Program-made: the position numbers and the translations under genes
From: Ochotona curzoniae
Taxonomy: Eukaryota; Chordata; Mammalia; Lagomorpha; Ochotonidae
Reading direction: 5' to 3'
DNA length: 64,000 bases
NCBI RefSeq assembly: GCF_017591425.1
Contig: NW_024465885.1
Span: 34,108,501 to 34,172,500 of the forward strand
Notes under the pieces: model-generated
The model's input: only the letters and a program-made list of their open reading frames with translations
Databases searched by the model: none
Told to the model about the DNA's origin: nothing
Shown: piece after piece, positions 10,531-21,941 of the stretch
How the letters are laid out: every line of letters begins with the position of its first letter
How positions within the stretch are numbered: the stretch's first letter is position 1

Positions 10531-11759
10531 AAATGTGATTACAGCTGTTTATCCAAAGTAAAATTATCAGGTTGTTATGAATAAAATCTTATAAAAATTT
10601 TCAGCAAATATAAGCAAATACTTTCCTAATAGCTTCAATATCTAGTTTTAATATAAATCATTATAATTACAGTATGTTCAATGGGTGCTTATTGGTATTT
10701 ACATAAATGTATATTGAATTGAGTTTAACTTACTACTATAATGGGAACTTGATAATTTAATTTAATAGGGTCCCTGCTTGTCCTTCTGTTTCTACCTTTA
10801 TATTTCACTGAACCTTATTGGACATGTCAGTTGGGTTCATTTTTTGAAAACTTGTGTCTGAGAATTTTACTCCTTTTTTGCTTCTATGACTTCTCTTTCC
10901 AAAGCCCTTTTTAAGTGTGCAGCATTCTACATCAGGGCCATTCCAAGCAACCACAATAAAAAATTACCTGGAAAATATTAAATTTGCTAGAGGCTACACT
11001 AAATCGAAGGTCAAGTGAATTATAATATACATTGCACTGATTTATTTTCATTGGTTCAATTTTAACCTGTAGTCAATATTAAATAACAAATGTGATATTT
11101 CACATGTTTTATTTTATGCATTTGCATTTTAGAACCTATTGGGTACTTTACATTAATATACTCTACTTATACACTTATTTACACTAATACCTCAGAATCA
11201 GATATTTAGTGTGTGTTGAGAAAGCTGCTTCTCCATGTAGACCCCTTATCATGTATAGTTAAGTAGATTTACAAACCCAGGTTATTGCACTAATTTGTAA
11301 AATGAAGCCAGTAAATGATTCCAGCATCGTATTTTCCATTGAAGCTGATTAATATAAAATATCATCAAGATTTCAGTTCCTCTGTTGCACTAGGCACATT
11401 TGCAGTGTTCAGAGGCTGTGTGTCACAAGGATTTGCTGTTTGGGAAAGCATAGATCTACTACACACACTTTGTGGTCTCACCTTCAACTCATGTGTTTCC
11501 CTTAAATTCTCAGCTTTGGACGTTAAATTCCTTCGAATTCTCTAGCGATGGTCTTGACAAACTTATGTTGCTACTATTTACCACCTCAACATGTTTTCAT
11601 TAGTCACAGACACAGTGTCCCTTTTGTCATGTGGGGGTCAGTTGCTTACAAGCTCTGCAGATGTTTCCCTTCTGCAGCGTCCATGTTCTTTACATTCATG
11701 TTGTTATGAATAACAGTTTTCTTCTTTAAGTCTGAATTGTATTTCATTCTGTGTATATG

Positions 11760-11773
11760 CCACATTTACATTT
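11760..11773 (+). repeat. TSD, left copy
   Basis: CCACATTTACATTT, repeated exactly at 12180-12193. The right copy continues into three ACATTTAATTT-like repeats. Confidence 0.9.
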
Positions 11774-12179
11774 TTTAAGGATTTATTTATTTTTATTGAA
11801 AGGCAGATATACGGAGAGGAGAGACAGAGAGGAAGATCTTCCATCTGACATTTCACTCACCAAGTGACCGCAAAGGCTGAGCTGAGCCAATCCAAAGTCA
11901 AGAGGCAGGAGAATCTTCTGGGTCTCCCACGTGGGTGCAGGATCCCAAGTGACCACAAAGGCTGAACTGAGCCAATCCAAAGCCAGGAGGCAGGAGACTC
12001 TTCTGGGTCTCCCACGTGGGTGCAGGGTCCCAAAGCTTTGGGTCATCCTCAACACCGTTCCCAGGCCACAAACTGGGAGCTGAATGGGAAGCAGGGTAGC
12101 CAGGATTAGAACCGGCACCCATGTGGGACCCCAGGCATGCAAGGCAAGGACTCTAACCACTATGCTACCGTGCTGGGCT
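11774..12179 (-). mobile_element. CSINE-type SINE, antisense, with 85-bp internal tandem duplication
   Basis: It is full length from the poly-T/AAGGATTTATTTATTT tail to the head at CCGTGCTGGGCT, with a perfect 14-bp TSD. Segment 11862-11946 is duplicated as 11947-12031; the two differ at only a handful of positions. The copy is therefore about 406 bp rather than the usual ~320. Confidence 0.92.
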
Positions 12180-12689
12180 CCACATTTACATTTAATTTTA
12201 CATTTAATTTTACATTTGACTCTATGAGTTGAGTATTAAGAATAATGCTACATTGGAAATAGGAATACATCCATATTCAGCATACCCAAATAGGGGATAC
12301 CACATAATATTGTATTCTATTTTAAATTGTAAAAGAGCCTCCTTAACATATTTTTGTGTACGTTGTCATAACAGTCCTCCCTGGTTATTTGAATCTTTAT
12401 AAGCATTTTTCTTTCATTTTCTTTATAATAGCCACCCTAAGACATCTGAGGTATTGTCTCATTGTTATTTTATTTTTCATTTCCATAATAGTGATTGTGA
12501 CAATTCTGTGTATTTATATTCCATTGAGAAGCGTTTCTTGAATTTATTCATTCAATTTTTTTAAATCAAGTTATTTGTTTTCATGCTATTAAGTTGTCTT
12601 CAGAACCTTACTGCAAGGCTTATCGTGACAACCCAGGAAATATACTTTACCGCGTGTCAGACAGCGATCACTAGTGGGTCTAACCTCAA

Positions 12690-12810
12690 ATGTCTGCAGT
12701 AATTGGGGTTAGGTCAGGTGAAAGTTAAGATTCACAAATTTAAATCAGGTATCCCATTCAGGTTGTAGAGGATCAAGTACTTGAGAAGAACCAGGTACTT
12801 GGGAAATGCT
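12690..12810 (-). mobile_element. Possible old CSINE-type fragment
   Basis: AAATGTCTGCAGTAATTGGG and GGTTAGGTCAGGTGAAAGTT recall the antisense SINE middle. The match is weak. Confidence 0.3.
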
Positions 12811-13244
12811 TTCTTTCAGAGCACACATTAACAGGAAACTATGTAAGTGGAGACTGACCTTGAACATAGAAATTGTGATACAGGATGCTCACTTCCTGTG
12901 CGATAACATAACCATTGACCAAACTCATGATCCCAGAAGGCTTGGACACCTGCCTTTCTTTCCTCTAGAAATTCAGAATGTACTAATGAATAGTCATAGT
13001 TGAAAACTTTTTGTACATATTTATATCCCAAGTAGGCTTAGTGTCTCAGTGTCAACAGTCATGATAATATGTTGTTATTGTGAATCAAGGATAAAATGAG
13101 ATACATTGTTTTAATTAGGACAGTTTTACCATTCACTTAAGGGTGTAAATTTGCGGTAGTCACTGTCTTGTTGTTAGGAATGCCCACATCTCACACTATA
13201 GAGCCTGAATTTTCTCTTTTTTGCATTACCATTTCTCCGTTAAT

Positions 13245-13404
13245 GCAAACCCTGAGAGATAGCAGATACTGCCTCCAGTCCTTGATTGGTTGCTTTACAC
13301 GTGGGATGTCTGGATTTAATCCTCAGCTCCTACTTGGGACTGATTGACCTTGCCTGTTGTGGGCATTTGGAAAATTAACCAGACAATGAGAGTTTATTGA
13401 ATAT
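13245..13404 (+). mobile_element. Old CSINE-type fragment, + strand
   Basis: TTTACACGTGGGATGTCTGG, TCCTCAGCTCCTACTTGGGA and GTGGGCATTTGGAAAATTAA follow SINE order, with strong divergence. Confidence 0.45.
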
Positions 13405-13724
13405 GTTTACTTAAAAGGCAGAATCAAAGAGATATGGGATCAGGGTTGTCAGGGAGAGAGAGAAAAACTAGCATCCCCTGTGTTACTCTTTAAATGGCCA
13501 GATTAACCGGGTTGAGGTCAGGTGAAGTGAGGCATGGGGAAAACCATCCTGCTCTCCCATATGGGTGGGGCTTTACCGTTTGAATTGTCCTCTAGTGTCT
13601 TCCCAGGAATGATGCCAGAAAGCCATATTGGAGCAGAGAGCAGCTGAGTCAGGAACTAGACTTCTAATGTAGAATCTCAGTTTCACAAGCAGGCCCTTAA
13701 TCCTTTGGGATACAGTCTAGCTCT
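13405..13724 (-). mobile_element. CSINE-type SINE, old, antisense
   Basis: ACTTAAAAGGCAGAATCAAA, a GAGAGAGA run, CTCCCATATGGGTGGGG and GCAGCTGAGTCAGGAACTAG are in antisense order, ending at the reversed head near 13720. Confidence 0.65.
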
Positions 13725-14160
13725 TTCAAAAAACTTAAATACATTTTCCAGTTTATTACTCACTAAAGGGTGACTTAAAATAGCTGATGATAAAGCTACT
13801 TTTTAATTCTAAATTAGTGTATCTCTCAGTAAATGCAATAACAGCTCAACGTCTCCCAATTGTGACATTATTGTGAGTGTTACTCTGGAATTATAATATG
13901 TGTGTCAGTAAACCCTATAATGGACATGGATATGTGTTAGAGTGTAAATCCAAAAGTACTAGCCTTACATAATACTGTATACATATGTATGTAAGAATGT
14001 ATGGATAGATGGATGAAGAGATAAATGGATGAGTAGAGAGAAGTAGCAGATGCTTCATAAGGCTTGCAACTGTAATGGAAGTGAGAAAGCAGCAAGATTA
14101 AGATTTCTTTCTTGGGAAAAGTCTAGAATTAAAATCATGTCAATTTTATGTTTATTGGTT

Positions 14161-14374
14161 TTAGAATATGGATGATATGTTTATAATTATTACTTTACTG
14201 ATCACTATATATACTGTAATGAATATATATGTGTGTACACAATATCGTATATGTAACTTATAATTTTTTAGAATATGGATACAATTTTATAATTATTACA
14301 TACTTTACTGCTCCCTGTATATATACCCAGTATAGTATATATGGTTTATATTATGCTAGAATATTGCATAATAT
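14161..14374. repeat. AT-rich ~107-bp tandem duplication
   Basis: Both 14161 and 14268 start TTAGAATATGGAT, followed by TTATAATTATTAC(ATAC)TTTACTG and later ATAT(T/C)(A/G)TATATGTAAC. The period is 107 bp, with substitutions and small indels. Confidence 0.65.
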
Positions 14375-16179
14375 TATATGTAACAAAGGTTTAACAAATC
14401 CTTTTAAAATTTTTACTCAATCCCATAATATTCTTTTACGAGACAAGAATAAATGTACTCCGCATTCTCATATTCTGATCCAATATTAAAATACATTAGT
14501 AAAAGTAGCTGCTGTTTGGATGAACAATGATGAAATCAAAATTATATATTTTCACTTATTTATGTTTAAAGAAGATTTTTAAAACAGAATGCCTGGTTTA
14601 TTGTACATTTTAATATTCAGACTTGAACATTGAAACGAACTTTGACATACTACCTGAATGTTTCTAACAAAAAATATATAGAATATGCTTTATTTACATA
14701 AAGAAATATTTGCTTTAAAAACATAATTTTCATATGTTTAACATCAGTTAGTAATTTTAAGCCCTTAGTAAATAAGTTTATTTTGGAATTTTTGCTTAAA
14801 TTTTTGAGTGTAATTTTTCTTTACTTTATGGAAATGTATTTTAATGTAAGAATTTATATCTCTTGATCAAGAACAAAACTTACATAATTTCTTAAGCACA
14901 AGAGGATTTTTGTGTTCAATTTGGCGATACTCATTTAAATTCAAATCTTGTATATAAGCAATAAGTAGATACATTTTCTATCATAACCTAATATATCTTT
15001 GGTACTGAAAATGAGGGTTTTGTGAAGTTAGCAAACTGGAATGCAGTTTATTATTGTTGAATTTCTAATATTAGCTATAGTAATTTAATTTATTTTATCA
15101 CATATGTTAAATAGATATACAACTTGCTATTTTATCTTTAAAATTTCAATTATACTAACTTATGGAAAACATTTCAATATTTATTATGAGTGCCATATTA
15201 GATTCCTGCTGGCATAGTGCATCTTTATGTATACTTCCTCATCAATGAGATATTATTGTGAATTTTGTAAATTTAGGGATGGTTTTGTTCAAGACTACTT
15301 CAGTAGTTTATTTGCTATATGAGAAAGAGTGAGCTTAACTCCAAATACTTAGAGAAGTGAAAATTTATGGAAGAATGAGAAGGTCAGTGGATGGAAAATT
15401 ACTCAGCAAAGAATCATTATATTTCATGCGTGGTAACAAGAATGTCTTGGGTGAGGAACTTTGTTAGATGTTTTGGATCATCAGTAATCAAGTGTGAGGG
15501 GATTCCTAATTTAAGAAAAATCCTTTGATAAGGCCATGCCAGCGATGGTACCAATGGCAAGATCTATTTAAAAGCTGGTTTTGAGTAGTCTGCAGAATGT
15601 TTGGTCAAGGGGTGCATTCTTGTCACTTTCTCCAGTTCTTGCTGCCCCATAGTCTTTCTGAAAGGACATCTTACCACATCAGGGGAATGTACATCTCCAT
15701 ATTGTCACTATTTAGGCTACTCTTTTTCTTTGCTACTTGGTTTAGGTAAAGCTGTATTTTTCCAGTAGCTATTTCTGTTGAGTGTAATCTGTGAGATGTT
15801 TTAATTGGTGATATGTATATAACATTAGGATAGTCCATACTTCCTGCAGAGATGTTGCCATTGCTTTCTTTTTAAGGTGGTCAAGAGTTACTAATCACTG
15901 TGCGCAGAATCTAGAGCATATAGTTTAGGGAAAATACGACATTCAGGTGTCTATACCTATCATTTTTGTCCATATATCTTATTTTCTGCAAAACTAGTCT
16001 TTCCTTCCGTTTCATGCCATGTTCATTTTTTCAACTCCTTCCTCAACTTTTTTGGTGTGAACAACCAACTTTCTTGCCTCTACACATTTGAGAATCTTCA
16101 TGCTGTGAGACACCTGTCTGTGTTCTGAAAGTTTCAATGATTGTTAACCAATCTGAACGATGGCATTGCCACAGCACTG

Positions 16180-17800
16180 GACCTTGATTTTACTGAACTT
16201 GTTCCTAAATAGTGTCTATATTTGTGGTTATTGTGAATGGGACTTCTTACTTGATTTCTCTTGGTGATATCATCATTAATATATAAGGAATCTACTGTTT
16301 TACTTTTTGTAAGTTGATTTTATAATTTGGAAATACTAAATTGACTTATCAATTTAAAGGCTTTTTTGGTACTTTTTAGGGTTTTCAATGATTAACATCA
16401 TGTCTTTGCACGCATGTATTTTTTACTTCCTCCTTTTCAAGGCTAAAAATCTTTCTTCATTCTAATTGCTCTTTTTAATATGTCCATATGATATTGAATA
16501 GGAATGGTCAAATCGAATATCCTTTCTTGTCCCGTACTTGTGGGGAAATAATTTCAGTATGTTACTCAGAAGTCCTTGGTCAGCGTGATTTTCACCGCTG
16601 GTTTGTAATATAGCCATTATTAATTTTGAGATGTATTTCATCTATACCTAAATTGTGGAGTGCTTTTATCATGACTAAATGTGGAATCTTATGAACTTAT
16701 TTCTTTGCATCTTTTGAGATGAGCAAATGGTTTTTATTCTCTGTCTTGATGTGAACTGTGATATGTATTTGTTTTTGAATGTTGAACAGTCTTCGCATCT
16801 ATAGGATAAATCCCACCTGAATGTGATATCTGATGTTTTGATTTACTTCAGGATTCTGTTTGCTAGTATTTGTAAGAATTATTGCATGTATGTTCTTTGT
16901 TTTAATTTTTGCATCAGGCTGTTGCTGGCATTATGTTTAGCAGAATATCATCCTGCTCAATATTTTAGAATTGCTTTGACATTAATGCATTTAATTGTTC
17001 TTTAAGTGTTTTGTAGACTGCAGTGGTCAAAATATCTATTCCTGGAATTTTGCTTGATAGCAGACTTTTAATACCATTTCATTCTCATTGTTTTGTATGA
17101 GTCCATTTATATTTTCTACACATTTCTTATTGAATCTTGGTAGGTTTCATGTGTACAGGAATTTTTACATTTGTTAAATGGTTTACCAGTTTTACGGGGT
17201 AGTTTGTGATGACATTTTGTGATCTTGTGTATTTACCTTGTTCTGATTGTAATGTCTTGTTTTAACCTATAATTTTATTTATTTGAGATGTTTTATTTTA
17301 ATTTTTAGTCTTGTTAAAGGTTGTCTTCTCAAACAACAGCATTTGCCATCTTTTTAATAGTTTCTATTTCATTTATTTTTTTTGTGATCTTTACAATTTC
17401 TCACTGATGTTTGACTTACCCTTGTTTTTCTAAGCCTTTGAGATGCATCATTGCATCTCTTATTTGAGACATTTTTTCTTTCTATAATGTAAATTTTTAA
17501 TGCTATCAAGTTTCTTTAAGGCTGTTTTTGCTCTATCCCACAGGTTTGGCTATTTTTTGTTTTCATTTTCACTTAATGCAAGAAATATATTGGTTTCCTT
17601 TATGGTCTTCAACATAGTCTTTAATATAGTCCTTCAATAGCATGTTGTTTAATCTCCATGTATTTGTGAATGTTCTATTGTTTTTGTTGATTTCCACTTT
17701 TGTTCTTTTTATTTGGAGAAGATACATGATGTTCTTCCTTTTTTCTGAAAAAACAATGTCTTTTCAAATAAGGCATTGCTGAACTAAACTATCAATTGCT
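16180..17800 (-). mobile_element. L1 ORF2 fragment, antisense (reverse transcriptase region)
   Basis: The + strand reads as the complement of ORF2: GAATGGGACTTCTTACTTGA, TTTTAGGGTTTTCAATGATT, TTGAATAGGAATGGTCAAAT, TTTTGCATCAGGCTGTTGCT, TATCCCACAGGTTTGGCTA and AATAGCATGTTGTTTAATC. The active-site FADD/YADD region would lie near 16385-16415 and is degraded. There are no long open frames. Borders are approximate; 15500-16180 might be its continuation, but I could not recognise it. Confidence 0.7.
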
Positions 17801-18077
17801 GTTCAATTTCCAATTAGTTCAGTCTCTTTTATTATGTTTTGGAAATGCTGTGAAAACCACAATCTAGGTCTGGGACATATTGAAAGATACAATATATTCT
17901 TGATTTAGTGAAGAAGCAAGCATATAGAGACTTCTCTTTTTCATTACCATACTGAGCAAAAAATATAGAATCTTGGTTAAAAAAGCAAGTATCTTCAGGT
18001 AGCATTCAAAGTTGAAATGTGGAACTTAGTTTTGTAGAGCAAGTGAAGGAAAGAATTGGCACTTGTAAAAAGAACTG

Positions 18078-18395
18078 AAAACTTTGATTCAGTGGCAAAT
18101 TTTCATCTTACAAGCACGAGGATCCCATATGGGCAGCAGTTCATATTCTGGTTGCTCTGCTTCCATCCTGACGCCTGCTTTATGACCAGGGAAAGCAGTA
18201 GAAAATGGCCCAAGACCTTGAGATCCTGCACTCCAATGTGAGATCCAGAAGAATCCCCTGGCTTCAAATTTGGCTTAACCCTGGCAACCCCTCCCATTAG
18301 GGAGCGAACCAGTGAATGTAAAATCTTTCTCTTTGTTGCTCCTTCTCTCCATAAATCTGACCTGTCTTTCCAATAAAAATACGTAAATCTTAAAA
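18078..18395 (+). mobile_element. CSINE-type SINE, + strand
   Basis: AGGATCCCATATGGGCAGC, GGGAAAGCAGTAGAAAATGG, GAGCGAACCAGTGAATGTAA and the tail CAATAAAAATACGTAAATCT are in order. The head is diverged. Confidence 0.85.
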
Positions 18396-18867
18396 AAAGT
18401 AAAAAAAAAAAAAGACTGAAACCATACCCTAATACTTATGTATAGAATATAGCATACCTCAATGTAAACATATCAATATTTATTAAGCCAAGACATTGTG
18501 TTGTTTATAGTTTTAATACCTGTTTTCATATTTTATCTTATAGTTTTATTAGCTATTTTCATATCTTGGATAAGATATCTAAAATTTCATGTGGTTATAC
18601 ATCAAAGAAATATTGATTTCCGAAACAGGATTATAATACTTTTAAATATTTTTTCTTCCTGAAGAATCATTCAAGTTGTAACCTTCTGGGTAACCTAAAT
18701 GAGGACCATATCAGCAAAAAGTAACATTGAGTGTTCAAATTGTATTTATGCATTCGATTGGTGTATAATACATTTTTTAAATGGCTCAGATTTAGAAAGC
18801 AGCAGTAAATCTGAATAAAGAAAAATTTTTTGTTGTTGTTGTCTCTTACTCTCAATTTTTTGCTTTT

Positions 18868-18880
18868 AGAAAGCAGTTTT
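18868..18880 (+). repeat. TSD, left copy
   Basis: AGAAAGCAGTTTT, repeated exactly at 19191-19203. Confidence 0.9.
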
Positions 18881-19190
18881 GGGCCCAGCGTGGTGACGCA
18901 GTGGTTAAGGTCCTCGGCTTGCATGCCGGGGATCCCATGTGGGCACTGGTTCTGTCCAGGCGGCGTCACTTCTGTTCCAGCTCTCTGCCTGTGGCCAGGG
19001 AAGGCAGTTGAGGACGGCCCAAAGCTTTGGGACCCTGCACCCACGCGGGAGACCCTGAAGAGGCTCCTGGCTTGGGACCGGCATAGCGTCGGCCGTTGTG
19101 CTCACTTGGGGAGTGAATCATCGGACGAAGATCTTCCTCTCTGTCTCTCCTCTCTGTATATCCGCTTTTCCAATAAAAAAAAAAAGAAGA
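18881..19190 (+). mobile_element. CSINE-type SINE, young, + strand
   Basis: Head GGGCCCAGCGTGGTGACGCA, GAGGACGGCCCAAAGCTTTG, GAGTGAATCATCGGACGAAG and the tail CCAATAAAAAAAAAAAGAAG are all present. The perfect 13-bp TSD and low divergence indicate a recent insertion. Confidence 0.95.
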
Positions 19191-19245
19191 AGAAAGCAGT
19201 TTTAGCTTTTTCATAAGGCTGTTAAAAATGTTAAATAGAAGGACA

Positions 19246-19355
19246 GACAGTGTGGCACAGCAGCTTAAGGCAACACTTGGAATGCTGGCATCACATCTTG
19301 AAGTGCTGATTTGAGTCTTGAATGCTTAATTTCCACTCCATTTCCTGCTGATTCT
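19246..19355 (+). mobile_element. Old CSINE-type SINE, 5' half (split by an LTR)
   Basis: ACAGTGTGGCACAGCAGCTT and TGCTGGCATCACATCTTGAA form an old-type SINE head. It resumes at 19796 after the LTR. Confidence 0.7.
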
Positions 19356-19361
19356 GGGAGG
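19356..19361 (+). repeat. 6-bp LTR target-site duplication, left copy
   Basis: GGGAGG, repeated at 19790-19795. Confidence 0.75.
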
Positions 19362-19789
19362 TGTCGGGGTCCCTTGGCCAGCAAGTCAAACCCAGACACT
19401 CATTGTCTTTGTGGAACCTTTATTGTAGAGATGACACAGCAAAACCAGTGCACAGTGTCCTCATGGCAGCCGCCATGCAGCTGCCGTGCAGCCACCACAT
19501 CGCGAGGTGCGCAGCAGCTACATCTTGGCGAGGTGCCCTCTCTCCCTCTCTCCCATTTCTCTGGCTCCCTTATATTGGGTAACATGGCCAATCAGTGTAA
19601 AGGTCACCTCTGCACGCAGTGGGCAGGCCAATCCTCACACAGGTCACGCGCTGTCCACGCGCCATCCATGCACCCCTGGGCCAATCACAGCAAACTTCCT
19701 GAGACTTGTTTTTTCTACCACAGCAGGAAGCAGCAGTTTGGCGCCCGTCCGTCTAGGTGTGGGCTGCAGGCTCCCTACAGCTCTCCACA
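19362..19789 (-). mobile_element. Solo LTR of an endogenous retrovirus (class II-like)
   Basis: This 428-bp GC-rich insert has TG...CA ends (TGTCGGGG at left, CTCTCCACA at right) and a 6-bp direct repeat GGGAGG on both sides, the length usual for class II (betaretrovirus-like/ERVK) elements. The - strand is the likely sense: a CCAATATAAGG box (19569-19578) could be the promoter and AATAAA at 19419-19424 the polyadenylation signal, about 57 bp from the left end. No primer-binding site, gag, pol or env sequence adjoins it, so it is a solo LTR left by recombination. It splits an old SINE. The frames that cross it are incidental. Confidence 0.8.
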
Positions 19790-19795
19790 GGGAGG
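19790..19795 (+). repeat. 6-bp LTR target-site duplication, right copy
   Basis: GGGAGG, matching 19356-19361. Confidence 0.75.
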
Positions 19796-19965
19796 GTTGA
19801 TGGGGTTAAGGCCACAGAAGTTGGCTCACATTCTTGGACCTGTGCCACTCATGCAGACAGCTATGATGGTGTCCATGGTCCTTGAATTTGAAGTGAACAA
19901 ACGAATGGAAGATTTTCCCTTTATTCTGTGACTCTTATTCTTTGTCTCTTTATATTTCACATACA
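19796..19965 (+). mobile_element. Old CSINE-type SINE, 3' half (split by an LTR)
   Basis: GTTAAGGCCACAGAAGTTGG, GAACAAACGAATGGAAGATT and the A-rich end ACATACATAAAT continue the SINE begun at 19246. Confidence 0.65.
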
Positions 19966-20029
19966 TAAATCAATATTTAACATATTAAATAGAATGTGTA
20001 ATAGTGACTATCATAATCAGTTGTGAAAA

Positions 20030-20310
20030 TATCATGTGGTATGCATCTGTACTTCCAAATCAAAGATGAATTCCCCGTGAAACTGTTAAATATATATTCA
20101 CAATAGGATGCTGGACTGCCTGCCATTGTCCATACCCAAAATGTCCAGATACACTTAAACAGCAGAATGACAGACTTAGGATTGCTTCTGAAGGACTATA
20201 CTGTTGTTAACAACGTAGGGGAGATGAATGGGATAGAGGGAATTTGAGGAGAGTGTAAGGGAAATCCCAGAGCCTATCACTTGTAGCATAAAATAAAGAA
20301 AAAAATTGCC
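20030..20310 (+). mobile_element. L1 3' end, 5'-truncated
   Basis: It parallels 4705-4945: GCATCTGTACTTCCAAATC, ACAATAGGATGCTGGACTG, CATTGTCCATACCC, AAGGGAAATCCCAGAGCCTA and an A-rich end. It is a typical 5'-truncated insertion. Confidence 0.8.
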
Positions 20311-21190
20311 AAATGGCTTTTCTATAGGACACTAATAAACATTTCATATTGTATGTTAGAATCATGTTAAAATGCAATAAATCATAAATCTGAATAGTTT
20401 AATGATTTTTCACTTGTAACACAGATTATAATTGACATAATGTGTATCTGATGTATAATAAGTAGGAATCATGTTAGTGGATGTAATCATTTTAACCAAA
20501 TAGGAATATTAACTAAAACATTGAAAAGATACAAAATGATAGCAGGTCTTAATAAATAGGGTTTTTAGTAAAATGATATACCAAATGGTGTATTTGCACT
20601 TAACTATTATCATAGAGTTTTGCTATTTATACTGGAGAATTAATTTATAGATATTGAGTTTCAAATTAATACTACTAAATAGAACAAATCAGGCTTAACA
20701 AATCTTGTAAACATGGATACTTCAGAACAGTAATTAAATTCTTTTTTAGGTTGACATTTTCTCTCCTATTTTATACTTGCATCTTTAAACTATTTTTATA
20801 GGAGATATTATTATGACTAAGGAAAGGTTAAGCATTGACTTCAAAATCAGTGATTTTTGAAGCATTTTATCCTACAATTTCCCATTAAATACTGGTCCTT
20901 TAAACAGCTCCTGCATATGTAGATATCCATCAGTTTAACTAAAATTTTTCAAAAACATTAACAGCAAATTTATTTGAGCAATTTTAATATTTTAGTATTT
21001 CAACATGTTAGTATTTTCATATTCATATCAAAATTATGTGAAATGTTGATGTAAATATATATCCCTTATTAAATATTTGCAGTGAGATCTGTAATACTTT
21101 ATAACTATATTTAAACATAAGTTGATAATGATTATTGTGATGAAATGATTATTGTAAAGAAATTCTGTTATTTTTTTTTATGTTTTACAG

Positions 21191-21378
21191 ATGCCCCCAA
21201 GTTTATATCAAACCAAACAATTTATTACTCTTGGGAAGGGAATCCAATCAATATAAGTTGTGATGTGAAATCAAACCCACCAGCTTCAGTATATTGGAGA
21301 AAAGAGAAATTAGTCTTACCAGCTAAAAACACCACTAATTTAAGGACATACAGTTCAGGAAGAAAAATGATATTGGAG
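21191..21378 (+). CDS. NCAM2: NCAM2 internal exon, first half of Ig domain 5
   Basis: This is an internal exon of neural cell adhesion molecule 2, a neuronal membrane glycoprotein that mediates homophilic adhesion, notably in olfactory axons. It is preceded by a long T-rich tract ending in TTTTACAG and followed by the donor GTAAGC. It is 188 nt: two bases completing a split codon, then 62 codons. The product begins [16 protein letters not shown] and ends GRKMILE, matching the N-terminal half of NCAM2 Ig5. The first Ig cysteine is the TGT at 21259-21261 (context NISCDV) and the core tryptophan is in VYWRKE. Sequons NQT, NIS and NTT are potential N-glycosylation sites. The reading frame stays open into both introns, so only the splice sites and homology set the borders. 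It enters in phase 1 and leaves in phase 0. NCAM1 is the only close alternative, and the [12 protein letters not shown] run fits NCAM2. Confidence 0.95.
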
Positions 21379-21921
21379 GTAAGCCTTGATGTTAGCATCA
21401 ACAAATTGTGTTACTTCAGAATACATTTAATGTCTATCACAGTTTCTATGTACTGTCTACCTCTCTCAATGACTGTCATCCATCTATTTGTCCAGGCTAA
21501 AGTATTTCACAGTAACTTATTTAAGGTCAATTTTATGTGTTTCAATCGTAGCCTATTAGTGATTAATATTTCACTGTTTACTTATTCAGAAATGTGAATG
21601 TAGAGCAAATACTTTTTCACAAACTGAATTACAAAAAGATAATAATTATACTTGAAAAAAGAAATTAACAATTTAACATAAGAGGGGGAACTTCAAGTTC
21701 TATTTAGTTTCTATAAATATGTGATGGTCATATTGCCAGATGTAAGTGTTGAACATTGGCTACATAATTGTTATTCAGAACAGTTTCTAACCAGATCAAA
21801 GATATATCTCCATTACCTTTTTAATCATTTTTAAATCATGATTTATTCTTTTCATCTTGTCAACTAACTGGCTTTTAAATACTATTTGAGTAGGTGATTT
21901 TCTTCTGTTAATTGCAGGTTT

Positions 21922-21941
21922 TGTGTGTGTGTGTGTGTGTT
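21922..21941. repeat. (TG)10 microsatellite
   Basis: An uninterrupted TG/GT run. Confidence 0.9.

Larger units (their letters stand above)
11640..12600 (-). mobile_element. L1 ORF2 3' end, antisense, split by a SINE
   Basis: On the + strand the sequence shows familiar antisense L1 phrases: GTATTTCATTCTGTGTATATG, GATACCACATAATATTG, AATAGCCACCCTAAGACATC and GTCTCATTGTTATTTTATTT. The SINE at 11774-12179 interrupts it. It is old and has no open frame. Confidence 0.7.
1..21190 (+). other. NCAM2: NCAM2 intron upstream of the Ig5 exons (partial)
   Basis: The intron runs in from before the window. Beyond the repeats listed separately, the stretches 261-1050, 1516-2115, 4962-5836, 7447-8549, 9480-10261, 10531-11639, 12811-13244, 13725-16179, 18396-18867 and 20311-21190 are AT-rich DNA in which I see no exon, RNA gene or recognisable transposon, apart from the AT-rich tandem duplication at 14161-14374. 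Short homopurine and GT/GA runs occur, for example near 5110-5142 (GT then GGGA repeats). Confidence 0.85.

Noticed and set aside
19311..19931. 206-codon open frame on +
   Set aside because: It runs from an old SINE through the ERV LTR and back into the SINE, so the frame is incidental and low-complexity, with no domain.
21145..21597. 150-codon frame taken as a whole exon
   Set aside because: Only 21191-21378 matches NCAM2 and has splice sites; the extension on either side is intron read-through.
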